The notes under the pieces are model-generated. The model worked only from the letters and a program-made list of their open reading frames with translations, searched no databases and was not told where the DNA came from. Of a DNA stretch of 64,000 nt, positions 24,007 through 35,621 are shown piece after piece. The stretch covers positions 4,139,501 through 4,203,500 of the forward strand of contig JABWDB010000021.1 of assembly GCA_019614645.1 (NCBI GenBank), read 5' to 3'. The translations under genes were made by a program, and so were the position numbers. How positions within the stretch are numbered: the stretch's first letter is position 1; each line of letters opens with the position of its first letter. This DNA comes from Stratiolaelaps scimitus. Lineage: Eukaryota; Arthropoda; Arachnida; Mesostigmata; Laelapidae.

Positions 24007-24980
24007 TACACGTCCGATTGTTAATTTTGAAAATTTGTGATACCGTCGAGTGATCGTTTTACCACAGCAGTTGTTACTCTATAGTTGAGCGTAGATCGGA
24101 GACTAGTATATCTGCTCTACCAATCATAGTTCATCCGGGGTATAAAATTCCGCTCCTGCGATTATCAATCCGTATATGAATCATGCAATTTTTTCCCAAT
24201 GCCCAATTTCGACTACATATGCTTGATGCCGTAGAAGGCAATTGATATGATGCTATCCGATAAAGCTCATCGAGATTACGGGAGAGTTAATGTTACAAGT
24301 GCCATACATTAGTCGTTGATGGAGCGCTCATCAATATGAGACTATTTGTGGCTCAGAAGGCTGCTAATCCCGACGATAGGGGACTCCAAGCGGGTTTGTT
24401 GAGGTGACGTCGAAGAGCTTTGTTGGAATGAAAGTATTTATTCCGAGAGTTAGTGTTGACAATTTCTGCGTGTAAACAAAAAATGAAACAACTTTCCCAC
24501 AGACTGCGTGCCCTCACCTTGGAGCACTTCGTTGACGATTGTCAAAATGGTAGCAGAAAATAGAAAGCATTGGTAATTAAATTTAAATTACCCTTATTAT
24601 TTGATATAATATACCAAAACGTATGCATTCATTAAGTCTTACTATTATTGAATGACATTAAATGTATTTCGGAAATGTATCGTTTGTTCACACGATATTG
24701 TGTTATGCATATATAAGCAATATAAAATGGTGCAACAGAAATAGTAAAACGTGTAGGGCCGTCAGTCAGCTCCTGTGAACAAGGTACTTACATAGATATC
24801 TAAGAATAAGCATGTTCAGATTTGTTGCCGCTCCAGGGACTGGGTCAATGAGATTGATCTAGTGCATTAATCCAACGTGATATCAGGACGCAAACATTAT
24901 TGCAGTATATGCTCAATCGTACATTAAATATATAATGTACAATTATGTCGGGAGGTGAGTTGGATGGCTAAGTCTCTCGC

Positions 24981-25006
24981 AATTATTATTATTATTATTA
25001 TTATTA
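24981..25006. repeat. (ATT)n microsatellite
   Basis: About 26 bases of uninterrupted ATT trinucleotide repeat in intergenic DNA downstream of paralogue B. Confidence 0.95.
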
Positions 25007-25753
25007 CTTATAAATTTAGACCATGTCGACCAGTAGGACATCTAATAAGAACACTATAGTTACTCTCTGAGGTCGATTTTAGTCTCAATCATATCCAATT
25101 TATATAATATATTATTGCAGCCAAAGTGGATGAACGTGTAACAGGGAGTATGAATATCAGCAACACATATATTACATCAACTTTATAGGCTGGGACATTG
25201 AAGAAATAATAACAACGGTTAAATTTTGCAAAACATTGAGTGACGGTGTGGCGGGAGTAGCGCAGGTGTCGTGGTCTCCGGTTTTGCCTCGTATGTACTC
25301 CTGAGTTGAAATGTCCCATAGCAGCCGAAAAGGAATATAGTTTTACAGATAATGTTAAACAGCATTTACTTTTGTATAGGTATTTGTCTCGCCGTTACAA
25401 AAATTGATGTCGGTTAGGTTATTCATGATTGTTGAAAAAGAAAACACAAAGATGTAACTAGTTCCATTATAGATAGACATGTAGGGTATGTATACAGAGT
25501 GATCCCTTTTGAACTGACTTTATTATTGTCCAATTAAAAAAAGTAGACCGTTGTGAGCTAACTACGATTTTAGGACTATATCCAACAAAATTATACTTAA
25601 ACATGTCAATGGTAGCAAACCATTTAGTAATTTCTTAAGAAAACGCGGTGCTCTAATAAAATGCTCAGACAAAAATTCTGCATTTCCTTGACAATGTAGT
25701 CCTAGTGGACATCCGATAGCAGCAAGCTTTATAGATCCGAAACCAATTCGGCC

Positions 25754-25771
25754 TGTGTGTGTGTGTGTGTG
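25754..25771. repeat. (TG)n microsatellite
   Basis: Nine uninterrupted TG units in intergenic DNA. Confidence 0.95.
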
Positions 25772-26497
25772 CCGACAGTTGGATCAAGTGTATGTAATGT
25801 ACGTAACTCGTATCCCACGCTTGGTTTCGGAGCTTCTGTTGGAGTGCTAGCCTAGAATATGGCATACCTTACGAGGGAGCACGTTGCGTTTCGGTTAGTT
25901 TGTGGTATTAGTAATACATATAGATAAATAGATAAATTTACCATGTTTCTTGAAGTCCTTTTTAAGGTAAGTCAGGATGGTTCGCAGTTAGCCGGAAAGC
26001 GCGCACGATCCTTTCCAATTACGGTTTGTAATGATCGGCGCTGCGCGAACAAAGAGCGGAAACAATCAACTCTTCCCGAGCACAAATACAAGCCAAGGGG
26101 TATTTACATATTCGGAAAAATGAAAAATGAAGAATAGAACTATTATCATTTATGTTATTGTGGCTTGAAGCTGAAACTTTGCCTGAAATACGACGGAGGC
26201 ATTTGTCACCACGGCTGTATATTGTAAGAAGCTAAGCTCTCCCAATCCACATAAATAATTGAATACACTCAACACAGCCAAGATCAAATGGGTATGTTCG
26301 ACCCCAACTATAGGTCTCAGTCAAACACTCGTCGTCTATTCCTGTCTCAAGTAACCCGCTTACAAGACCCTCGCTCATGAACGGACTACGTATTGCAAAG
26401 TAGTGCCAGTAACAGTGAAACGCAGTCGGCGGGCAGCAATCATCGAGATCAAGTTGGTGTCAGATGCAGAGCCTTAGCCCGATACAGCTAGGTTGAA

Positions 26498-26510
26498 CCC
26501 CCCCCCCCCC
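26498..26510. repeat. Homopolymer C run
   Basis: Thirteen consecutive C residues, a likely length-variable and sequencing-error-prone spot. Confidence 0.9.
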
Positions 26511-27441
26511 GTTCCTCCCGGACCCCAGGGAGCTATCCGCGCGGTCACATTTGACTGGTGATTGGTTGGATTCCCGAAAACGCAGAAGTGCGTATAAGTT
26601 GGCACCGTTTGGCGCATATAAGCACAGGCTGTCACCTCGGTCTGACCATTTTGAGCTTGGACGTCAATCAAACATGCGGACGAGAGGTCGTGTTAGCATG
26701 TGAACAGCGGCTGCTGCCCACGGGGCTGCAGCCTCGGGTTGCGAGCAGCAGGTGAGGTGACCATTCTCTACGCATATGCACATAATACTTTGTATAGTAG
26801 ACTATTACTTTGTATATGTCTAGCGTAACATATGGGAGAGCGTCCTCTTGTACAATCTGATGTTGCGAATCAAGCACGTGGAGACGATGAAGCCACTTTT
26901 TCTTTACTGAATCTGTCTCAAAGACGATCGTCAGCCATACTCACTCCGTCGATGATAATTAGACTTAGTACTAGATCGTCATCTATTTGCGCTTGTTAAA
27001 AGCTTTCGATTTTGCGAAGCGCGTTCTAGTGTGTTATATTGTGTATAGGAGACAATTCGTGTCTGAATGTTCATCTCATGAATCCCCGTATTATGCAGTC
27101 GTCTGTCCTAGAGTTTTTCCTTCGTATTGTTTCCTTTTGGAGTCGGGTCATGGTTTTGATGGGCTTTAATTCCTGGTCGAAGGCGTGCTGTCTGCCATAA
27201 ACCACGACTAGTTATGGCATTTACATTGAAAGTCCCCAATGGGGAGAGTATGACATAAGGCTCATGCTATGTCTCCCTCGTGACTATCAACAAGATTTTG
27301 TCAATGTGCTATCTTGAACGACTATTATTTCTATATGCAATTTATCTATTACTGACGCAGTAAGTGACAGCCCATTGTTCTACATTCGGAATTCTAGCAT
27401 AAGCTAAGGATTGCGAGACACCAATCGTCATTAGAGCAACC

Positions 27442-28814
27442 ATGTCGATAGCTGTCGCACTGTCGTTAGGACTGTTCCTGGTTAGTACGGGAGCACTCGC
27501 AACCACAGGCACCGAACAGTCCGAAAACTCCAAAATGCCATTCCTGATGGATGACACCGTCTTTGAGGCGCTGATGACCTCCTTTCGAAGGAGAAATATC
27601 GGTGACTGGGCGAGACATTGGCGGGTTGAACGCCACCGAAGGTGAGTGACCTCGAACATTGATTCGTTTCATTTTTCACCCTTCATATGTAAGACTCGCC
27701 TATTTATAGGCCTGGGCACAAGTCCGCCCTCATCATATGCATGTTGAAATGGTTCAATACCTTCGCGTTATCTATTATATATACACCGATAATATGATGT
27801 CTACATGTTAACATGCATATGGAAACGCTAAGTGTCGAACACAGAGACGTTTACTCGGTGAGTGGTAACCTTTTGTGTTGCAAGCGACTCGAAGTTAATA
27901 ATTAGAAATTTGTTAGCAAAAATGTCGACGGAATAGTTTCTTATCTTTATTGGATTTTTAATTCAGGTGTACAATGCAGCTGCATCAGCATATGGATCTC
28001 GTTTGTAGGGTATACGACGTCCGCTATTTTAAGAAGCGCGCATCGAATGAAGATTCCACGACTTCGAGAAGATTACGCTCTTCCCAATCGGAGGACGATA
28101 CAGAACCTAATGTCGATCTATTGTCATTAGAGTCCGCGGACGACCCCCCTACAGGTATGTTTATACCACTTCTGTTATACCTTTGTACAGACAGAGGCTA
28201 AAACTATTTGTGTATTGTAATTGAACCATACCTCGTATTAAGAGCAAACAGTTCCGTTTGACTGGTAGATTGAATTTCAAAAATACCTTAGGTAAAGAGG
28301 TTTTATACCTATATACGGATATTTTCAAGGCACCTCTACCACGTGATTTAACCATTGCACGAGTTCTTTTGAATGGAATCAATAATAAAGTCTTAACGCC
28401 ACAGTTTCCAGAGCCTCAAAACGGTTAAATCCTCGATGAACGGCCATTCCGATATTTCCACGTGCAGCATCCATTTTGATTAGCTCGACAAAATGATTTA
28501 ATAACTCAATAGTTTTCTCTTAAATTCCTAGACAAAGCAACAAAGTCACACAGTAACATTGCTTTGTTTCTTCTAAACGGCAATAATGTCTGTCTGTGTA
28601 TCTATTTACTTTTATCGTCGCTCGTCCTGTCGTTCCAGTTTGGGATTCGAATCATATCGGTGTCACTGACGGTTCGTTGCCGCCCTGGCAACGATCGAGG
28701 CGACGACGGTCCCTAACCGCCGAATGCTGCTATCGTGAAGAAGGTTGCAGTTGGGCGGATTTTGCAGCATTTTGTGACATGCCACCCGATCGGAGACATC
28801 CACTCCTTACCTAG
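27442..28814 (+). CDS. Gonadulin-like insulin/relaxin-superfamily prohormone, tandem copy 1
   Basis: Three exons: 27442-27641, 27967-28154 and 28639-28814. Phases are 2 and 1, giving 187 residues. Residues 1-20 are a signal peptide ending ALA. The precursor has exactly six cysteines: two in the B chain (Cys68 and Cys80, C-X11-C as in insulin) and four in the A chain (Cys159, 160, 166, 175; CC-X5-C-X8-C). Insulin and relaxin have CC-X3-C. Processing sites are KKR after the B chain and RSRRRR (148-153) before the A chain. A 47-residue segment between signal and first cysteine ends in DWARHWRVERHRRC, matched in copy 2. The phase-1 intron in the connecting peptide is typical of insulin genes. The GCSWADFAAFC A chain resembles arthropod gonadulin (Dilp8 group), which signals through Lgr3-type receptors; this subfamily call is from memory. 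AATAAA is at 29264-29269. Confidence 0.82.
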
Positions 28815-31800
28815 GATCGGTGCATAGCTTCGTTACATGCCCCGTCCCGTAATTCTGAAGGAAAATACGTGAGTACCTTGGATGGATGTATCCCTTAGGG
28901 AGAGTGTAGGACACAGACTGAGATGTCAGTGGGCAATTTGTCTATTTTCTACGAGGCAATTTTTCTACGAGTACTCTTCTACATTTCTTCGACAATCTAT
29001 TGACGCACGTTTATCCTCGAAGACGGCAATCATCGCTTGTTCGCAATTCTTCAAAATACGAACTAATTTAAATTTACAGTGAAATTCACCAAGGTATACT
29101 ATATTTTGCTCGTTGTGTTCTTCTGTTGAGTGTGTTTCAGAAGGCCGTTACACGAGTTAAGGACACGGAATGAAGGGGACAAATCGGAATTGCCAGGGAT
29201 GGCCGTAACACAAAGGTTGTGACAGCATTTGTGGAGGCACAAAAAAGAACTACTTCAATACGAAATAAAAAATGAAAACGACGACTCGATTCATGCGGCT
29301 GCATCTGGATACAACAGAATTGTCATGTCAAACTTGTTCTCCTCCTCGCCGATATCGTATTGTGTTCAATATATATATATATATATAAACATATACACAA
29401 GTCAGTGTGTCGTGAGTCGTCAGAAAAAAAAACACATTGCTTGAATCGACACGTCGACACAAAGCATCAAGATTGGCGTCACACAAAAGCGTGAACACAT
29501 CGTCGTGGTTGGTGAGCGGACACCCTCCGTGACAGTAATGCTATCCCTATAGAACAGCAACTTTCAACATTTCAAGAGCACAACAACAACAACAACGACA
29601 ACAGAACTACAGGCGTAACAACAGAACATCTTTTTGTCTGTGCCTTGCGGCTTTATGTATATACACAGTGCATGATAGTATACGTCAAGCGAAAAATGTA
29701 TATATCCATATATCTATATATATATATATATATATCGAACAGGCATAGTAATCTATAGATACCTGACCTGTTTCGCTATGCGAGTCATATCCAGTAATAG
29801 TGTAATATCATCGTATCTAGAATGCGAAGATGGCAAATTACAACGGAAACCACTACACAGTCGGATAGACAGAAACCGTCATTTTATGATGACCTCTAGA
29901 ACTAATCGTGTCAACAACAACAACTACTTAATCAGTACCACATATTAATATCACTTATAGGATTAATGTTTCATTAATACATGCTGCAATGTTGTAATGC
30001 TGATTTTTCGGACGAATTACTGATTATCTTACAGTTTAATTATTGGGTGATTATTTTACTTTTTTTTGTTGTCATCACTTTGATGATCTCTGGCTTTTGT
30101 TGTCACCGTTAATCACCTTAAAATAGGTACCACAAACAGAAGTCTAGATGTAAATGTAAACTCTATATACATTTACCAGTTCCTTAGTATCTGTCTTATT
30201 TAAATGGACGCACAATTCAAAAGTGGCATGACCTCAATTCGAGCGATGCCTATCAACCAGGCACAGACACAGGTAAGAAGGATTGCTCCAAGCAAAGCTT
30301 AGCCAACAGATGAGAACTTACTATAAGGAGAACGCATGTCAAGCGAATTTAATTCAAACGTACGAACCACCTGTGAGGCCTGTCACCTGGAAGAACAGGC
30401 TGAAAGTCACCTTAAAATCCAATAGATCTGTGAACCACAGGTTTTCACTGTTGAGATAAACTTCTAGCATCAAGGACACGATTTTGAAACCTAGCGTAAT
30501 ATTGATATAGTCTAGAGCCAAAATGGGTCCCTTCAAACAAACCTTGCGATTTTCTTAATTTCACGTTCTTCGTAGAATACATTTCTTCACTGAAAGTGAG
30601 TGCAAAGATGCGGAATACGTTAAAAACCTCAATAAACGATTGAGATCGAATACATATGGCACACGTCGGTGCGTGTACGTGATAAAAAAACACGTCGGCT
30701 TAAGATAATAGGCAGATTAGTGTTCTAGGCTATCCCTGTATTTCTAGGGGGTGAATATCTGGGGACTCGGTAAAATTCATCACTAAGAAAATATACATTA
30801 TGCTAAATGGCGGCCGCGTCTCTTCTTGCCACGCCCACTATTATTTATTATCCTCATTACAGGTTAGGTCACCTCTGCAACGACAGCACAGCCTATCCCC
30901 CCGATCCATGGTCAATCCTTTCCCACCACTCTATAAAGTGCATGAATTCGATTATTCGACATCAGAAGAAATGTAACCACTTTCTGGTACCCGAGTACGC
31001 ATGTGTACAAGATCTACGAATGTTGACGAAACCTTCGAACGATACAAAGGAATAGAAAACTGCTAAAGAAAAATACAAAATCAACCAAGAACCCCGAACC
31101 CCCGAAACTAGCAAAACAAAGAATATTAATAAAGTGTCCACATTGTGGCCACATCCATATCGTTTTCACTGACCCTTTGACGATGATGTAGCTGTTAAGC
31201 AAGCAGATAACAGGTGGATCTCCCTCCACACCTTCCTGCCTTGGTCATTCAGATTTGTTTGAACGTTCGGTTAAATTATTGTATGTCAAATATTACAGTA
31301 TCAATGTTTTATCTATTACTGGAATCGTCCGTGTAAATGAGTGTGGTCATTTCTATCGCTAGCACTGCACTAAGATTCAACGTTATCGAGTCTATTTTCA
31401 GTAAATTGAACATGTTTGATATCCGCACGGACCGGGCTAGCGGCAATGCATAACAACGTCACGAGAAGTCTACAAAAGAGGTGTTCAGAGTGAAGTTATT
31501 TTCGAAACGTCATGCAGATCCGGCTTAGCTGCGCGTCAATTGCTCGTTCGTTATGTCTCTCACTGTCTGCCTGCTCCCTCCCTGTAGAACTAATACTCGA
31601 AGAGGAGAAACAACTGCTATACGATGCAGTTCCATTACAGCGTCGATCCCTTCGCCCGTTTGTCGAAATGCATTGTTCAATGAGCTAATAAATAAGAGAA
31701 GCTCTTTTGTCGATTCACAAATTAGACATTGATGTTATATCTTCGAAGGGCAACACCTGTGGATGATTCGCCGTCTGAGACGAACCTTTTCGGAAGTGAA

Positions 31801-32758
31801 GTACGCCAACGTCGTTGAAGAATGAGGCGACACAAAGGGAATGTCAGAGATCTCTTAACTCCCTTCTATGCTCGGCCGTGTCGCGTACGCACACATAAGC
31901 CGTGCGGCCCCCGGGAGGCTCAGCAGAAAGGTGACGAGAGACGTGCCTATGGTTATATAAAAGGCTTCGATCTTGACTTCGAGTTTCATTTGCCTGTGTC
32001 CGCTCAAGTGGGAAGGACGCAAAGACCAGCATGCTCAGGTAGGTCCAGATGACGAAAAGCCGGAATTAACGGAACCTCGGCCGTAATGCCTAATGTGTGC
32101 ACGTCTACCTGGAAACGTTTGTCGGTTGCGCGACGTGTTTTAGTAATTATTAATCGAACGAATTAGTAGGTAATGCAATAATGACCCACCAGATTTCGAA
32201 ACCTGTACACAGGGAGCTGAGTGTTGGCTTCTCAAGAAGAGTTCCAGTTATGGATCAGTCAAGTCCTTGAATCGTTAGTCCCCCGGTCTGGTATGATACC
32301 AACAGAAATATATTAGTTCAAGTAGATGAACAATAAACTAATAAACGTTTAGCCATTTTCACAGCAGTGACTTGGTCGGGGAAAACACCACTTTGTGACT
32401 TATACTAATAGGTTGATCGAGTGATTGAAACTTCATTGTCTGAGCCCATCTCACTATTATTATTAAACTATGTCGCAGCTAATGTTGAGATGTATTGTTA
32501 CCTACACTACGAGGCTTGCTTATTGATTTGATTATTGACGGCCATAATTGTACACCTGTTGGATCCCTGGGAAATTGTAAGTTGCTAGATCCCATGTGGA
32601 GCACTTCGTTCCTACGGCCACTGCTCTAGCGTTTTCTTCTCAGCATTCTCATGTTACCTTGCATTTCATGTTTCCTGTTTGGTGTCATTTTTTTCCAACA
32701 TTTACCTCAATTAGCGTTTAGGATCCGCCCGCGCCGGCCGTGCTAAGGCCCTGCGGTG
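28815..32758. other. Intergenic DNA between the two insulin-like genes
   Basis: Starts with the 3' UTR of copy 1. Holds (TA)n runs at 29369-29387 and 29711-29735 and an (AAC)n tract around 29581-29600. No other gene, RNA or mobile element is recognised. Open frames at 30.3-31.2 kb and 31.8-32.05 kb have no protein-like features. The 200 bp before 32759 are GC-richer and may be the promoter of copy 2. Confidence 0.45.
29711..29735. repeat. (TA)n microsatellite
   Basis: About 25 bases of TA repeat downstream of insulin-like copy 1, following short TATATC-type imperfect units. Confidence 0.92.
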
Positions 32759-34102
32759 ATGGCAGATGGGCAACGCAAGCGCGCAGGCTCCGGCGGCAGC
32801 CTCGCGATCCATAGGCATCTGGCCATTGCTTTGCTGTTATTGTGGCTCGCCGAGGTCCCTCCTGGAAGAGCTAAGGAGTTCGACAGTAGTGCCTTACTCG
32901 GCGGGTTGGCAGAGACTGCGCAGCGCGAAGGACTCTTAATCGGCCAACAGGCACTCGACGATTGGCGTCGCATATTCGAAGAGCGCTCTCTAGACGAATG
33001 GGGCAAAGTGTGGCATGTTGAAAAGCACCGCAGGTTCGAACACGTCACGGAATTACCAACTACGATGCGTTCATTGCACAATAGCAACTTGTATTATTTT
33101 TCAACATGAACGATTTTATAATGCTAACAATCACAGATATAATTTGTTCATGCTGACAGTTCATGCTGACGGGTGGCTTATGCACACCTATATACTTGTC
33201 TTGTCTACACGCTTATCTGAATACTCATATTATATAATACGCTGCAATCGTAGTGGGACGATTCTTCGATCGAAAGCGAATCAGTCGATATCCTATACTT
33301 GTTGCTACATGATCTGTTTACCTGTCAATGTGTGTCTTTTTTTTATTATGTAAACAAATAATGAACGCAGATGTTACAGCGATCTACGCGATCACATGGA
33401 ATGGGTTTGTCGGAGCGGGTTATCTCTCGCTAAAAGAAATGACGGAACCACTGTGGGTCACCGTAGATTTACGGACGCCGGACGTCATCACGGCGGCGGC
33501 GGAGGCGACCGTCTGCTCGGAGTTCCAACGAGGCGTCTGAGCCACCTTCCGTTAGTGTTTCTCTACGCCCTTCGAAAAGTGGCCAATGCCGAACAGGACG
33601 ACCCACCTGGATCTGACTTAAGTCAAATAGCACATGGTGACACTGAAGATCAAATCTCTAGGGATGGACTGGGTGAGCCCTCATTATTAGCGATCTGTTA
33701 TATCTCATTGGAGTTTATTTTATCTAAACATAGTAACTCAACGAGATGTATATTGCGCTAAGTTTGTCACTGATGTCCTACCTAGGCCACAATATATTAA
33801 CCACAAGCAGCAGCAGCAGCATCTTATCATTGAGATACTGTTGTACATTACGAGGAAAAAATTGCATATTATTTTTTTCGCCATTTTCTCGTTTTCATTC
33901 TGACGACTCGACGGAAGGTCCCTATGGACAGTCAGCAATCCAGGCATTGCAAGTATTTAAACGTTCGGGAGCGGGCCGTGGAAAACGCAAGGAACGTGGA
34001 ATTATGGATGAGTGCTGCCATCAGCCGGATGGCTGTTCCTGGGAAGAGTACACCGAGTACTGTCATATTGAGACAAGGAATAGACGCTTCGTACCACCTT
34101 AA
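32759..34102 (+). CDS. Gonadulin-like insulin/relaxin-superfamily prohormone, tandem copy 2
   Basis: Three exons: 32759-33033, 33371-33672 and 33918-34102. Phases are 2 and 1, identical to copy 1, giving 253 residues. The first ATG is 32759. A hydrophobic stretch (about residues 21-31, AIALLLLWLA) acts as the signal core after an unusually long basic N-region. There are exactly six cysteines: Cys93 and Cys105 (C-X11-C, B chain) and Cys225, 226, 232, 241 (CC-X5-C-X8-C, A chain). The segment EWGKVWHVEKHRRC precedes the B chain, as in copy 1. The A chain follows KRKER and begins GIMDECC, very like insulin GIVDQCC-type starts; GCSWEEYTEYC resembles arthropod gonadulin. The connecting peptide is longer than in copy 1 and has a run of glycines. 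The first donor, AG|GTTCGA, is weak, but its position is fixed by copy 1. The expected role is a secreted gonad or growth signal, inferred from the family. Confidence 0.82.
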
Positions 34103-34285
34103 GGGTAGGACTATGAGAACCGTTTGCTTATTTGTTTGTTGGCCTGATTTTCATTCGTTTCTGAAGATGGCATGGAATAAGATAACTGCACTGTTGTCTT
34201 GTACAGCGACTGAATTTGTACCTGGCCAGGCCTCATTACCGGCAAGAAGAACACACTTATGATTCAATGTTTCTGTTGTTTGTAG

Positions 34286-34807
34286 TGGCCGAGCAGGTGG
34301 CATTCGAGTATGACAGGATGTGTGACGTGACGTCAGTTGAGTTTGCTGAACCGGATGATATAACCGAGACGAAGTTACATTTCGAGTTAAGGGACCCGGT
34401 GGCACCATGGCTGTTCAAAGAGACCCCCGGTCTGTGCAGGGAGACCGGGCCGACCAAAGCGCTCGCAGACTGTACCGTGTTTTCTGGAGGTGTATGAGAC
34501 GAATATTTGGTAATTTTTTTTGCGTTACATCGACTCGTTGAAACAACAACGGCAACACGAAACATTGAAATCAACTATTGTCGTATTCAAACGGATACTG
34601 TGGGCTATAGATAAGCAAGTCTGTCGAAAATGATTCTACCAGCAATCGCGCATAGTGCCGATATGCTTTTGTTCAGGCAGAGCGTTTGCTGCGACGATCG
34701 AGGTTAGGCCCAAAGTCTACTGCAATCCGGAGCCGGCCAAACCTAACACAAGCAATCTAAAAAAAGAAAAAAGATTATGTGAAACGATTGATATCGATCA
34801 CTCATAA
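34286..34807 (+). CDS. Candidate coding exon pair of unknown gene (partial)
   Basis: Positions 34286-34489 form an open frame after a good acceptor (TTGTTTGTAG) and end at a donor GGAG|GTGTAT in phase 1. Joining to an acceptor GTTCAG at 34676 continues the frame in 34677-34807, ending at a TAA. The joined product of about 110 residues is not low-complexity and has the composition of ordinary protein, for example HFELRDPVAPWLF and AATIEVRPKVYCNPEP. I do not recognise it and have found no upstream exon. It could be the end of an unannotated plus-strand gene or an alternative 3' end of the insulin-like gene just upstream. It could also be 3' UTR that happens to be open. AATAAA at 34806-34811 overlaps the stop. 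Confidence 0.35.
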
Positions 34808-34811
34808 TAAA
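34806..34811 (+). other. Poly(A) signal downstream of insulin-like copy 2
   Basis: Canonical AATAAA about 700 nt after the copy 2 stop codon, overlapping the stop of the candidate exon pair. It could serve either transcript. Confidence 0.5.
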
Positions 34812-35621
34812 TAATGTCTGAATAGATGGTGGTGTATTTTATTATTATTTTTTTTCATTGGCACTTTAAATTATAATCGCGGCATAGAAGGGTAAACTAA
34901 AAGTAACGCTACCTTATGGGAGATTTAACAAATGTTGCCGTTTTTGAAAATAACACCCTGTAGATTGTTCTGTATTGTTTCCTATAAATACAAAGAGGGG
35001 ATACGAATTTCAGACTGAAAAGACAAAGTCCACAAATCGTCATCGTGGAACACCAACCTTTGATATGTTTCCCGCAGGGATGCGTTCGCTTTGGTTGCGT
35101 CTCCTGTATATATTTTTGTTTAGTATGCAATTGCTCTTTTGTTGAATTTACAACGAGAGTACACGTTACTTTGCGGGGCTCGAAGGTGTCGTCGAGGTAA
35201 GGCAGGCAACCTACATGTGTTGCGTTACATACATGCCTCGAAATTAATAAATACTATTATCATATTATATAATTCGCATCGAACCTATACTGTGGTTCTC
35301 TTTTATGCAATGGATCCTAAGTGTCAGACGAGCATTATTCTCCATCATAATGAGACACTACAGGAATTACAGTAGGATAATTAACCGACATAATTAAGAG
35401 GTCAATCTCGTTCCTACTCGAGATTGACTAAGACCAACTAACCAAGACGTGGTTTGTAGATATAGTATCACCTTCGGGATCATTTTATTACTCTGGTCGT
35501 CATCAACGTCATCATCCATTCATTCATGTAATTTACAGTAGAGTGCATAGTTTAAGGAACGTAATTGTTGTTAATGAGTATGGCATATGTGTAGTGTACT
35601 TGTCTATGCCGTGTGCGCAGC
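34812..35621. other. Convergent intergenic region
   Basis: Lies between plus-strand insulin-like copy 2 and the minus-strand secreted-protein gene. On the minus strand AATAAA at 35489-35484, 133 nt past the stop, is a good poly(A) signal for the latter. No other feature is recognised. Confidence 0.5.

Larger units (their letters stand above)
24007..27441. other. Intergenic DNA between paralogue B and the first insulin-like gene
   Basis: No gene recognised. Contains an (ATT)n run at 24981-25006, a (TG)9 run at 25754-25771 and a 13 nt C run at 26498-26510. A GC-richer patch at about 26.4-26.8 kb has open frames on both strands, but none resembles a protein. The region just before 27442 should hold the promoter of the insulin-like gene; I see no convincing TATA box. 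Confidence 0.45.
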
